From CAYNHF01 sp964397045 (GTDB lineage Bacteria > Actinomycetota > Acidimicrobiia > Spongiisociales > UBA5794), in assembly GCA_964397045.1 (NCBI GenBank), contig CAYNHF010000007.1, positions 1-23,087 on the forward strand: a stretch of 23,087 bases of DNA, in the 5' to 3' direction. Below are positions 1-6,986 of the stretch, piece by piece. Both the position numbers and the translations under genes were made by a program. A model generated the notes under the pieces. The model saw nothing but the letters and a program-made list of their open reading frames with translations. It was not told where the DNA came from and did no database searches. Position 1 is the first letter of the stretch. Every line of letters begins with the position of its first letter.

Positions 1-1222
1 GAATGACCCGGCGTCGCGGCAGGCCCTTGGCTTTGGCGGTCCGCAGGTAGTCGCTGTGCATAACTTCGAGCATTGACGCCCGCTGGAAACGTGCGTACCC
101 CGCGATCGAGATCAGTGCAATTGACATCGCCGGCAGCGCCAGATGGCGCACGATGTCTCCCATCTGCGCCATGAACCCCAAGTCGCCGTAGTTGGAATCG
201 GACATGCCGGTGACAAAGAACAGCTTCACCCCGGTCCACTTCTCCAGATAGAGCGCCAGCAGTAGCTGGAAACCGACCGCGATGATGAAGATCGGCGTCG
301 AGAAGGCAATGAACGCTCCCAGCGTGCCCAGGTTGTCGAAGAACGAGTACTGGCGAAGCGCCTGGTAGATCCCCAGCGGGATCCCGACCAACAACGCCAG
401 GGTCAGGGCGGCCAAACCGAGGCGGAAGGTGGCGCCGGCCGCGCCGAAGATGAGATCCCACACCGGCCCGTCGCCGCGGAACGATACGCTCCAGTTCAGT
501 GCGAACTCGACTCCAGTCTCCGGGAAGAAGAAGAAGGGTTTCCCGAGCGAGAGATACACCGTCATCACCCAGACGGCCAAGATCGAGAAGGCTCGCAACG
601 TCCGCCACCAGGATGCCTCGATCCTCGCCACGAACGCCCATACCGTGTATGCCGTCGCTGCCACGAACAGCAATGCGGGTATCACGTTGTGCAAGCCGAG
701 GCGATACAACGTGATGAAGGTGGTCGGATCGAGGTCACGATTGATTGGCACGATCTGCGACTGTGCCAGCCAGTTGAAGTTGACGATGAAAAGCCCGAGG
801 GTGACGGCCCACAGCACGCCCGCTATCACCCAGGTCACGGTGTTGAGAATCTGCTGCTTGAACCTTCCGAGCCACGCAACCAAGGTGGCAATGAAGGCCC
901 CAAACCCGGCGAGCCAGGGCCACACTCCGCCGGTGATGCCCGCTCGCCACACCACGGCCATCTGCTCACCTTCGATGGTCTCGTTGATCACCGGAATCGG
1001 GGTCACGAAGTTCTTGAGCCAGATCAAATACTGCTGCCAGGCGGGCTTGTCGAGGCCAAACAGTTCGGTGAGTTGGGCAATCACCGTCTGCATGCGTGGG
1101 TTCAGCCGCAGGCGGTCGAGTGGAGACCCACCAGAGAGCTGGATGAGGCTGAACACGATCACGCTGAGCGCCAACAGCGTGATCACGCCGTAGACCAATC
1201 GGCGAATGATGTACGCACCCAT
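1..1222 (-). CDS. ABC transporter permease, DppB/OppB type (3' end cut by window edge)
   Basis: Inner-membrane permease of a peptide/nickel-type ABC importer, partner of the lipoprotein encoded just upstream. I translated 407 codons without a stop; the frame runs off the window. ATG at 1220-1222 follows a GGAGG with about 9 nt spacing. Residues 1-30 form the typical first membrane helix (MGAYIIRRLVYG start). Residues 255-390 match the BPD_transp_1 core (LLVGIPLGIYQALR, FSTPIFIIAVGFQ), and the cytoplasmic EAA-like loop that contacts the ATPase ends the visible part (DYLRTAKAKGLPRRRVI, 391-407). Odd: about 165 residues (roughly 75-240) with four extra hydrophobic segments (about 102-118, 127-149, 180-199, 210-226) lie between helix 1 and the core, where ordinary DppB has a short periplasmic loop. 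Substrate is unknown. Confidence in the family is high. Confidence 0.9.
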   Translation of the reverse strand, partial: MGAYIIRRLVYGVITLLALSVIVFSLIQLSGGSPLDRLRLNPRMQTVIAQLTELFGLDKPAWQQYLIWLKNFVTPIPVINETIEGEQMAVVWRAGITGGVWPWLAGFGAFIATLVAWLGRFKQQILNTVTWVIAGVLWAVTLGLFIVNFNWLAQSQIVPINRDLDPTTFITLYRLGLHNVIPALLFVAATAYTVWAFVARIEASWWRTLRAFSILAVWVMTVYLSLGKPFFFFPETGVEFALNWSVSFRGDGPVWDLIFGAAGATFRLGLAALTLALLVGIPLGIYQALRQYSFFDNLGTLGAFIAFSTPIFIIAVGFQLLLALYLEKWTGVKLFFVTGMSDSNYGDLGFMAQMGDIVRHLALPAMSIALISIAGYARFQRASMLEVMHSDYLRTAKAKGLPRRRVI

Positions 1223-1337
1223 GGTGGCCTGCCTCCGGCTCGCCTGCGAGTTTCCACACTATACCGACGTTGCGCATTCCCCGCCCTCCCCCGCAACCGA
1301 AGCCATCCTGTAGCAGATCGAGTGGGACTGGGACGAG

Positions 1338-1365
1338 GAGAGGGCCCGCCGGAGCGGGCCCTCTC
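1338..1365 (-). terminator. Perfect 12-bp intercistronic hairpin between lipoprotein and permease genes
   Basis: Arms 1338-1349 and 1354-1365 are perfectly complementary (GAGAGGGCCCGC and its reverse complement) around a 4-nt loop. No T-run follows on either strand. It sits in the 185-nt gap between the binding-protein stop and the permease start. This is the usual place for a partial terminator or 3' stabiliser that keeps binding protein more abundant than permease. The structure is seen; the role is inferred. Confidence 0.65.
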
Positions 1366-1407
1366 TCACTCACATCCTTCCCGCGAGCGGGAAGAGATCT
1401 CCAGATT

Positions 1408-3219
1408 CTAGAGATCGACGCGGTACCACTCCTCCATATTCCAGGTGTGGCTGGCATCTGTCGGGTTGTGCTTGAAGCCCTGGACTTCATCTGCCCACAC
1501 GGCCGCGGTCACGAGACGCGCGTACAGCGGGATGATGACGACCTGGTCGGCGAGAATGTTCTCACCTTCCTGAATCAACGGAACCAGTACCTCTTCGTCA
1601 ACGCTCGAGTTGAGAGCATCACGGATCTCGGCGAACCGAGCCGTGTTCTCGTCGATGATGACGGAGTCTGGGGTACCCCAGCGGTACATGTTCTGACCGT
1701 CCGGCGGCGGCGCCTCTGGATCAAAGACATCAAAGATGCTGATCAAGCCAGAGAAGCCGGGTGAACCAACCCAGGCCCACTCGCCAAGGTCCCAGAAGCC
1801 GCTGTCGAAGGTCTCACCAAAGAACAGCTGCGAATCCTCGAGCTGGTTCTCGTAGGTGATGCCGACATCGTTGAACATGCCAACGAAGAGCTCGGAGAGC
1901 TTCACGCGTGCGTCATTGTTCGACGTGGTCGAGAAGACGGCGAAGAGCTCATCAACGCCGAGCTCAGTCTTGGCCTGGTCGACCAGCGCGCTGGCCGTGT
2001 CGACGTTGTAGTCGTACTGCTTCCAAGCACCTGTCGAGAGCGCCGGGCTGAAGGCCTCGACGAACGAGTTGAGCGGCTCAACCTGACCGGCAAGGATCTC
2101 ATCGACGATGAGGTTCTTGTCGATCGCGTGTGCCACTGCCTGGCGGTAGGCCAGGTTCTCGTTGTGCGAGTTCTCGTTGCGGTCGAGTCGGCGAGGACCG
2201 AACTGGAAGTTCAGGTGCTCCCAAACCGGACCAGACAGCACCTCAACCAACGCGCCTTCTGGCTCGAGAGCCTGAAGTGCTTCGATGGTCTCAGTTGCCG
2301 GCGGTGGCTGGATGACGTCGACCTCACGCGCCCGGAAGGCGTTGATGATGGACTCGGTCTCCGGGATGAATCGGAAAACGACCTCATCGAGGTACGGCAG
2401 TGTCTGACCGGTGATGTTGTCGATCTTCCAGTAGTTGGCGTTACGGGAGACCTTGATGAACTCACCCTTCTGCCACTCCACAAACTCGAACGGACCAGCG
2501 GACACCCACATGGTGTCGTTCCAGTCGTTCACGAAGTCGGAGCCTTCAACGTCGTGCTTCGGGATGATGAAGTTGAACATCAACTCGTACTGAGCGGTCG
2601 GAGCCGCCATTGTGAACGAGAAGGTCTTCGCACCCACCTCGGTGCTCGTGATCTGATCGTACAGATCTTTGATGGTCGGAAGATCCGGGTCCATGATGGT
2701 GTCGTAGGTGAACTGGTAGTCATCACCAGTTACCGGCGTTCCATCTGCCCAGACGACTTCGTCGCGGATCTGATAGCTGACCGTCATCGTTCCATCGTCA
2801 TTGACCACAACACCACCGTTGCTGGTGGTTGGCAGTTCAGTGACCTGCTCGGGGATCAGCGTCAGGGTGAAGCCATCGACCTCTTGCACACCGGAAAGGT
2901 ATGACTGGCCGACGATCGACACGATGAAGTTGGTTCCACCGGGAACGAACGGGTTGAGTGTTGGGGGCTCCTGGTCGTCGGCCACCGTCACAGATCCTCC
3001 GTAGTCTTTGAGGTTCTGCGCCGTGGTGGTCGTCGTTTCAGGAGCAGCCGTGGTGGTCGTCGTCTCGGGAGCCGCCGTTGTGGTGGTCTCCTCGGGAGCG
3101 GCAGTTGTGGTGGTCGTATCCCCACCCTCGTCGTCGCCACCGCATGCGGCAGCGATCAACGTAAAGGCGAGAAGCAGTCCAATCCACGTGACCGTGCGGC
3201 TACGCCACAATCGAGTCAA
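1408..3219 (-). CDS. Extracellular solute-binding lipoprotein, family 5 (peptide/nickel ABC importer)
   Basis: 603-residue substrate-binding protein of the SBP_bac_5 family, tethered to the outer face of the membrane, delivering ligand to the permease encoded next. Residues 1-25 are a lipoprotein signal peptide (RSR, hydrophobic stretch, LIAAAC lipobox) with lipid-modified Cys26. Residues 35-68 are a Thr-rich linker, and the ligand-binding lobes occupy about 70-600 (ADGTPVTGDDYQFTYD and RQAVAHAIDKNLIVDEI are family hallmarks). The start is TTG at 3217-3219, fixed by a strong AAGGAGG at 3228-3234 with 7-nt spacing. It lies 49 nt after secG, so it may share the secG transcript. Length is normal for the family. 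The ligand cannot be read from sequence; peptides are a guess from the family. Confidence 0.92.
   Translation of the reverse strand: MTRLWRSRTVTWIGLLLAFTLIAAACGGDDEGGDTTTTTAAPEETTTTAAPETTTTTAAPETTTTTAQNLKDYGGSVTVADDQEPPTLNPFVPGGTNFIVSIVGQSYLSGVQEVDGFTLTLIPEQVTELPTTSNGGVVVNDDGTMTVSYQIRDEVVWADGTPVTGDDYQFTYDTIMDPDLPTIKDLYDQITSTEVGAKTFSFTMAAPTAQYELMFNFIIPKHDVEGSDFVNDWNDTMWVSAGPFEFVEWQKGEFIKVSRNANYWKIDNITGQTLPYLDEVVFRFIPETESIINAFRAREVDVIQPPPATETIEALQALEPEGALVEVLSGPVWEHLNFQFGPRRLDRNENSHNENLAYRQAVAHAIDKNLIVDEILAGQVEPLNSFVEAFSPALSTGAWKQYDYNVDTASALVDQAKTELGVDELFAVFSTTSNNDARVKLSELFVGMFNDVGITYENQLEDSQLFFGETFDSGFWDLGEWAWVGSPGFSGLISIFDVFDPEAPPPDGQNMYRWGTPDSVIIDENTARFAEIRDALNSSVDEEVLVPLIQEGENILADQVVIIPLYARLVTAAVWADEVQGFKHNPTDASHTWNMEEWYRVDL
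3016..3117 (-). repeat. In-frame tandem repeat encoding a Thr/Ala/Pro/Glu lipoprotein linker
   Basis: Residues 35-68 of the binding protein are imperfect 9-residue repeats (TTTTTAAPE, about 3.5 copies), encoded by 27-nt units with mixed synonymous codons. It directly follows the lipidated Cys26 and an acidic GGDDEGGD patch. Such linkers separate the binding domain from the membrane and are common in lipoproteins of Acidimicrobiia and relatives. Copy number could vary by slippage. Confidence 0.85.
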
Positions 3220-3258
3220 GGTGTTGCCTCCTTAGTATTCGTACGGTTCGCTTTGCTC

Positions 3259-3270
3259 GACCCGAAGGTC
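3259..3270 (-). other. Small UUCG-tetraloop hairpin overlapping the secG stop codon
   Basis: On the minus strand GACC-TTCG-GGTC forms a C(UUCG)G-closed hairpin that overlaps the last bases of secG's TGA stop. No T-tract follows. It could be a 3' stability or processing element between secG and the lipoprotein gene; short enough to be chance. Confidence 0.35.
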
Positions 3271-3511
3271 AGTTGGTCAGCATCGTCAAGCTGACGGTGG
3301 TGATCCCAAAAAGAATCGCCGCGGTCACCGTGAGGCGGTCGAGGTTACGCTCGACCACACTTGACCCGGTGATGGCACTGCTTCCGCCGAATCCTCCCCC
3401 GCCCCCGAACATGTCGGATACCCCACCGCCCCGACCCGCGTGAAGCAGAATCAAGAAGATGAGTAGAAGGGAGATGGCGACCTGCAGTGCTGCAACGATC
3501 CCGATAAGCAA
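3269..3511 (-). CDS. secG: Preprotein translocase subunit SecG
   Basis: 80-residue membrane protein, accessory subunit of the SecYEG channel that exports unfolded preproteins. Two hydrophobic helices (about 2-23 and 58-78) flank a glycine-rich cytoplasmic loop (GRGGGVSDMFGGGGGFGGSS, 27-46) ending in the SecG-typical VVERNLDRLT. The start is TTG at 3509-3511, with AAAGGG about 7 nt upstream. Length is normal for SecG. It follows the gap-pgk-tpiA block with two genes between, where actinobacteria usually place it directly after tpiA. Its promoter candidate is 3564-3592. Confidence 0.93.
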   Translation of the reverse strand: MLIGIVAALQVAISLLLIFLILLHAGRGGGVSDMFGGGGGFGGSSAITGSSVVERNLDRLTVTAAILFGITTVSLTMLTN

Positions 3512-3533
3512 AAGGGAACCCTTTCTTACAGCA

Positions 3534-3553
3534 GACCCGCCGCAACGCGGGTC
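3534..3553 (-). other. 7-bp hairpin in the secG leader
   Basis: GACCCGC (3534-3540) and GCGGGTC (3547-3553) pair around a 6-nt loop, between the predicted promoter and the secG ribosome-binding site. It could also end readthrough from gpmA. The pairing is seen; the function is unknown. Confidence 0.35.
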
Positions 3554-3563
3554 CGCTAGCGCG

Positions 3564-3592
3564 AGTATGGATGGAGTTGCCTAGTTCCGCAA
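3564..3592 (-). promoter_or_regulatory. Candidate promoter for secG and the ABC transporter
   Basis: Minus strand: -35 TTGCGG (3587-3592), 17-nt spacer, -10 CATACT (3564-3569). Predicted start of transcription is near 3557, about 45 nt before secG. The -10 matches TATAAT at 4 of 6 positions and the -35 keeps the TTG core. Confidence 0.4.
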
Positions 3593-3649
3593 GTCATTGC
3601 TTGCCATTTCCTGGAAGGGCCCGGAAAGTAGCCGACGATGGGTGAAAAG

Positions 3650-4396
3650 TCAGAGCGCGCTCTGGTCCGCAACGGCCTGCGCAGCCGCCGCAATCGCCGC
3701 CGGGTCCCCGAGATAATCGTGCTCTACGGACTGCAGACCCTCATCGAGCCGATACACGAGCGGGACTCCAGTTGGGATGTTCAGGGCCGCGATCTCGTCA
3801 TCGGGGATGCCGTCGAGGTGTTTCACCAGCGCTCGCAGACTGTTGCCGTGGGCGGCGACAAGCACCACCTTGCCGTCCCGCAAGTCGGGCACGATCGAGT
3901 CGTACCAGTAAGGCAGCATCCTCACGACGACATCGGCGAGGCACTCGGTTGCGGGCAGCAGGTCGGGGGCCAATCGACGGTATCGAGGATCATGGGCGGG
4001 GTGGCGTGGATCTTCGAGTGTGAGCGCCGGCGGCGGCGTGTCGTAGGATCGCCGCCAGAGGTGCACCTGCTCCGGCCCGTACTCCGCGGCGGTCTCCTTC
4101 TTGTTCAGGCCCTGGAGGGCCCCGTAGTGCCGCTCGTTGAGCCGCCAGTGTTTGCGCACAGGAATCCAGGCGCGGCCCATCTCCTGCAACGCGATGTTGA
4201 GGGTCTCCAGCGCCCGGACCAGAACCGACGTGTGCGCGATGTCCGGCAGCACGCCTGCCTCGGTCATCAGCTCACCAGCGACGGCAGCCTCCGTCTCGCC
4301 CCGCGAGGACAACGGAACATCGGTCCAGCCGGTGAAGGTGTTTTCCAGATTCCAGGTGCTTTGCCCATGGCGGAGCAGAATGAGTGTGGATGTCAT
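3650..4396 (-). CDS. gpmA: 2,3-bisphosphoglycerate-dependent phosphoglycerate mutase
   Basis: 248-residue cytosolic enzyme interconverting 3- and 2-phosphoglycerate in glycolysis and gluconeogenesis. The phosphohistidine motif LLRHGQSTWN has catalytic His10. Arg61 (VRALETL), Glu88 in LNERHYGALQGLNK, and the second catalytic His183 in AAHGNSLRALVKHL are all present, as is NIPTGVPLVY near the C terminus. Length equals the dPGM norm. The ATG at 4394-4396 has no Shine-Dalgarno; instead a good promoter ends 6 nt before it, so the mRNA is probably leaderless. It sits between the unknown 129-residue gene and secG, close to the gap-pgk-tpiA block, which fits its pathway. Nothing suggests loss of function. 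Confidence 0.95.
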   Translation of the reverse strand: MTSTLILLRHGQSTWNLENTFTGWTDVPLSSRGETEAAVAGELMTEAGVLPDIAHTSVLVRALETLNIALQEMGRAWIPVRKHWRLNERHYGALQGLNKKETAAEYGPEQVHLWRRSYDTPPPALTLEDPRHPAHDPRYRRLAPDLLPATECLADVVVRMLPYWYDSIVPDLRDGKVVLVAAHGNSLRALVKHLDGIPDDEIAALNIPTGVPLVYRLDEGLQSVEHDYLGDPAAIAAAAQAVADQSAL

Positions 4397-4402
4397 GGCC
4401 GA

Positions 4403-4431
4403 AGTCTGCGCAGTCCGGCCCCGTCTGGCAA
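4403..4431 (-). promoter_or_regulatory. Promoter for leaderless gpmA mRNA
   Basis: Minus strand: -35 TTGCCA (4426-4431, 5 of 6 to TTGACA), 17-nt spacer, -10 CAGACT (4403-4408), then six bases TCGGCC and the gpmA ATG. Transcription would begin at or within one base of the start codon. Confidence 0.55.
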
Positions 4432-4534
4432 GTCGGACGATGATGCCAACCCATCCGAAGCACGGGTAGCTCGCGTCGCCGACCCTGCCGGGGAGGAGAA
4501 GACCTCGGGTGCGACGTGTCTCGATGCTCGCGAG

Positions 4535-4924
4535 TCAGGCAGACTTAACGACGGCCAGCCGGCGCGGATGCCACGCGGGTGTCCGCAACCCTGCCCAACG
4601 CTGCTGACGAGATGCGACCCTGGCTTCCTCGGCGCTCGACAGCAGACCGACGTGGGTTGCACCTGCATGCCTGATCGCCTCGCCGACCTCGAGGGTCGCC
4701 AGCGCTTCGGCGTCTGCCGCGGTCGGCGCCTCGACCCACACGGAAAGTTCGATCGTTGCCTGTTCCAGATCCGCAGTCACATCGACCTTGCTTGCGATGG
4801 GACTCTGCTCAGCCGCCCTCGTGACGGCCTCGAGGTGATCGCTGAGGTTTCTGAGGCCATTGACTTCCCAGCCAATCCTCCGAGTGACTTTGAAGTCGAA
4901 TACCACGCGGTGCTGCTTCTTCAT
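4535..4924 (-). CDS. Conserved-looking small protein of unknown function
   Basis: 129 residues; I do not recognise the family. The start ATG (4922-4924) has GGAGG three bases upstream, a short but usable spacing. The N-terminal half looks like alternating strands and helices (RRIGWEVNGLRNLSDHLEAV, then KVDVTADLEQATIELSVWVEA), followed by an Ala/Glu-rich helix (about 66-86) and a basic, Trp-containing tail (RQQRWAGLRTPAWHPRRLAV). No signal peptide, membrane helix or catalytic motif is visible, so a soluble cytoplasmic protein is likely. It has its own candidate promoter (4978-5006) and lies between tpiA and gpmA, which hints at, but does not show, a link to central carbon metabolism. The long open frame on the opposite strand is weaker: it has no ribosome-binding site and matches no family. 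Confidence 0.7.
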   Translation of the reverse strand: MKKQHRVVFDFKVTRRIGWEVNGLRNLSDHLEAVTRAAEQSPIASKVDVTADLEQATIELSVWVEAPTAADAEALATLEVGEAIRHAGATHVGLLSSAEEARVASRQQRWAGLRTPAWHPRRLAVVKSA

Positions 4925-4977
4925 CTTCCTCCGCCTTTGTTCGAAGCGTCACGCTCCGTCGTCTAGTGCCCACTCAC

Positions 4978-5006
4978 AGTATTGATCCGACTACTACACG
5001 TAGCAA
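4978..5006 (-). promoter_or_regulatory. Candidate promoter for the 129-residue protein gene
   Basis: Minus strand: -35 TTGCTA (5001-5006), 17-nt spacer, -10 AATACT (4978-4983). Both boxes match consensus at 4 of 6. Predicted start near 4971 gives a leader of about 46 nt containing the GGAGG. It lies in the 109-nt gap after tpiA. Confidence 0.45.
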
Positions 5007-5033
5007 GAGTGATCCTGGTCGACAACGGGGTGA

Positions 5034-5798
5034 CTAGACCCAATACCGAACGATCGACGCGAACGTGTCCGGATCAAGTGACGCACCGCCGACCAACGCG
5101 CCATCGATATCCCGCTTGGCCATGAGGCCGGCGATATTCCCCGGCTTCACGGAGCCTCCGTAGAGGACCTGCACATCATCCGCGGCACTCCCCCACCCGG
5201 ATCGAACGGTTTCCCGAACAAACGCGGCCATTGCACCGGCGTCGTCTGCGCTGGCGGTCTTGCCGGTGCCAATCGCCCAGATCGGTTCGTACGCGATCAC
5301 CAGCGACCGGACCTGGTCATCAGCGACACCCTCGAGACCGGCCATGATCTGCCTCCGCACTTTGGCCTCAGTCTCGCCGGCCGAGCGCTCTGCGTCGGTT
5401 TCCCCGACGCACAAGATGGGCGTCAACCCGCCGGCGAGCACCGCCTTTACCTTGAGGTTGATCTCTGAATCGAGTTCGCCGAATACCTCCCGACGTTCCG
5501 AGTGCCCGGCCAACACATACGACACGCTCAGCTTCGCGAGCATCCCGACGGAGATCTCCCCGGTGAAGGCACCAGCTTCTTCCCAGTAGCAGTTCTGCGC
5601 ACCCAGCCCGATCGGCAGTCGATCCGCCTCGATCACCGTTTGCACCGAACGCAGCGAAGTGAACGGCGGGATCACCACCACATCCACCCTGCTGTAGTCG
5701 TTGACGTCCAAGCGATAACTGAGCTTCTGCACCATCTGGATCGCCTCCAGATGTGTGGCGTGCATCTTCCAGTTGCCCGCAATCAAGTCCTTACGCAT
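5034..5798 (-). CDS. tpiA: Triosephosphate isomerase
   Basis: 254-residue cytosolic TIM barrel interconverting dihydroxyacetone phosphate and glyceraldehyde 3-phosphate. All active-site elements are visible: Asn9 and Lys11 in AGNWKMH, electrophile His99 in AGHSERR, catalytic base Glu171 in AYEPIWAIGTGKTA (followed by the mobile loop), and the phosphate-binding LYGGSVKPGN. I chose ATG at 5796-5798 because AGGAGG at 5806-5811 is 7 nt away; an in-frame GTG three bases upstream would leave only 4 nt. The gene overlaps the end of pgk by 8 nt, and its ribosome-binding site lies inside pgk codons, so the two are probably translationally coupled. Length is normal. Confidence 0.96.
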   Translation of the reverse strand: MRKDLIAGNWKMHATHLEAIQMVQKLSYRLDVNDYSRVDVVVIPPFTSLRSVQTVIEADRLPIGLGAQNCYWEEAGAFTGEISVGMLAKLSVSYVLAGHSERREVFGELDSEINLKVKAVLAGGLTPILCVGETDAERSAGETEAKVRRQIMAGLEGVADDQVRSLVIAYEPIWAIGTGKTASADDAGAMAAFVRETVRSGWGSAADDVQVLYGGSVKPGNIAGLMAKRDIDGALVGGASLDPDTFASIVRYWV

Positions 5799-6975
5799 CA
5801 CTCCACCTCCTCAATGCCGCGATTCCCGGCAGCGTCTTACCCTCCAACATTTCCAAACCCGCGCCGCCCCCACTCGACAGATGATCAACCTGCGAGTCGA
5901 GTCCGAGGAGTCGCAGCGCAGCAACACTGTCGCCTCCACCCACAACCGTGAAGCCGGACGCCGCGGCGACCGCGCTCGCGACGCCGGCTGTGCCGGCCCG
6001 AAAGGCCTCCCACTCGAATACCCCCATCGGGCCGTTCCAGAACACCGCGCCAGCCGCATCGATCTCTTCGGTAAACGCAGCTGTTGTCGCCGGACCGATG
6101 TCGAGACCCATCCACCCCCCGGGAATGTCTTCGGCAGCCACCGTCCGCACGCCGGCATCAGCCGCAAACGCGTCCGCTACGACGACGTCTGTGGGCAGAA
6201 GGATCTTGGTTCCTTCCGGCGAGGCGAGCATGGCAGCGACCGTCTCCACCATCGGCTCTTCGACCAGTGAGTCGCCGACGACGTAGCCGAGTGCAGCCAG
6301 GAGGGTGAAACACATACCTCCGCCAACGAGCATCCGGTCCACCCGCGGCAGCAGATGCGTCATGACCGCGAGCTTGTCGCTCACCTTGGCACCACCCAGG
6401 ATGACTACGAAGGGGGATACGGGCTCGTCGAGCAAACCGCCCAACACCGCCACCTCTCGTGCCAGCAATTGTCCTGCAGCAGACGGCAACCGTTCGGCCA
6501 CACCGACGGTCGACGCATGGGCGCGGTGCGCCGAACCGAACGCGTCCAGCACGAAAACGTCTACCAACGCGGCGAGGGCGTCCGCCAGTTCCGGCGTGTT
6601 CAGCTTCTCGCCCGATTCGAACCTCGTGTTCTCCAGCATGACGATCTGGTCCGGCCCTGCCCCGTCGACCGCGGCGGCCGCTCCGTCTCCTGCCACGTCG
6701 GCTGCCATTACCACCTCGAGACCCGAAAGCTCGGCCATGCGATCGGCAACCGGAGCCAGGCTGAGCGCGGGATCGACCCCGGCGGGTCTGCCAAGATGGC
6801 TGCACACGACGACAGCGGCGCCACGCTGATGCAGGTCGATGATCGTCGGCAGGCTGGCGCGGATCCGAAAGTCGTCTGCGATCCGCCCGTCCGCAAGCGG
6901 CACGTTCAGGTCGGCCCGCACCAGCACCGTGCGGTTTGCGACATCCAACGTCTCGATGGTCGGCAGATTCTCCAA
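5791..6975 (-). CDS. pgk: Phosphoglycerate kinase
   Basis: Cytosolic two-lobed kinase moving phosphate between 1,3-bisphosphoglycerate and ADP. The N lobe shows RTVLVRADLNVPL and VVVCSHLGRP; the middle has MLENTRFESGEKLN and the LGGAKVSDKL hinge region; the C lobe has WNGPMGVFEWEAF and VVGGGDSVAAL followed by SSGGGAGLEMLEGK. The start is uncertain. The longest frame (ATG, 7035) would overlap gap by 49 nt and add about 20 residues unlike the family. I prefer TTG at 6973-6975, 11 nt after the gap stop, giving 394 residues, the usual length. No good Shine-Dalgarno precedes it, so coupling to gap translation is likely. The next gene, tpiA, overlaps its end by 8 nt. Confidence 0.95.
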   Translation of the reverse strand: MENLPTIETLDVANRTVLVRADLNVPLADGRIADDFRIRASLPTIIDLHQRGAAVVVCSHLGRPAGVDPALSLAPVADRMAELSGLEVVMAADVAGDGAAAAVDGAGPDQIVMLENTRFESGEKLNTPELADALAALVDVFVLDAFGSAHRAHASTVGVAERLPSAAGQLLAREVAVLGGLLDEPVSPFVVILGGAKVSDKLAVMTHLLPRVDRMLVGGGMCFTLLAALGYVVGDSLVEEPMVETVAAMLASPEGTKILLPTDVVVADAFAADAGVRTVAAEDIPGGWMGLDIGPATTAAFTEEIDAAGAVFWNGPMGVFEWEAFRAGTAGVASAVAAASGFTVVGGGDSVAALRLLGLDSQVDHLSSGGGAGLEMLEGKTLPGIAALRRWSDA

Positions 6976-6986
6976 AACCCGTGGCG

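Noticed and set aside
3016..3117. Tandem repeat considered as a minisatellite or CRISPR-like array
   Set aside because: Units are adjacent, in frame and encode a lipoprotein linker; there are no spacers.
3638..4966. 442-codon open frame on the plus strand
   Set aside because: It lies opposite gpmA and the 129-residue gene. gpmA has complete catalytic motifs; the plus frame has no family match and is an antisense frame kept open by GC-rich codon bias.
4961..5039. Inverted repeat GTCTAGT / ACTAGAC spaced by 65 nt
   Set aside because: Only 7 bp with a long spacer; no gene or promoter symmetry supports a function.
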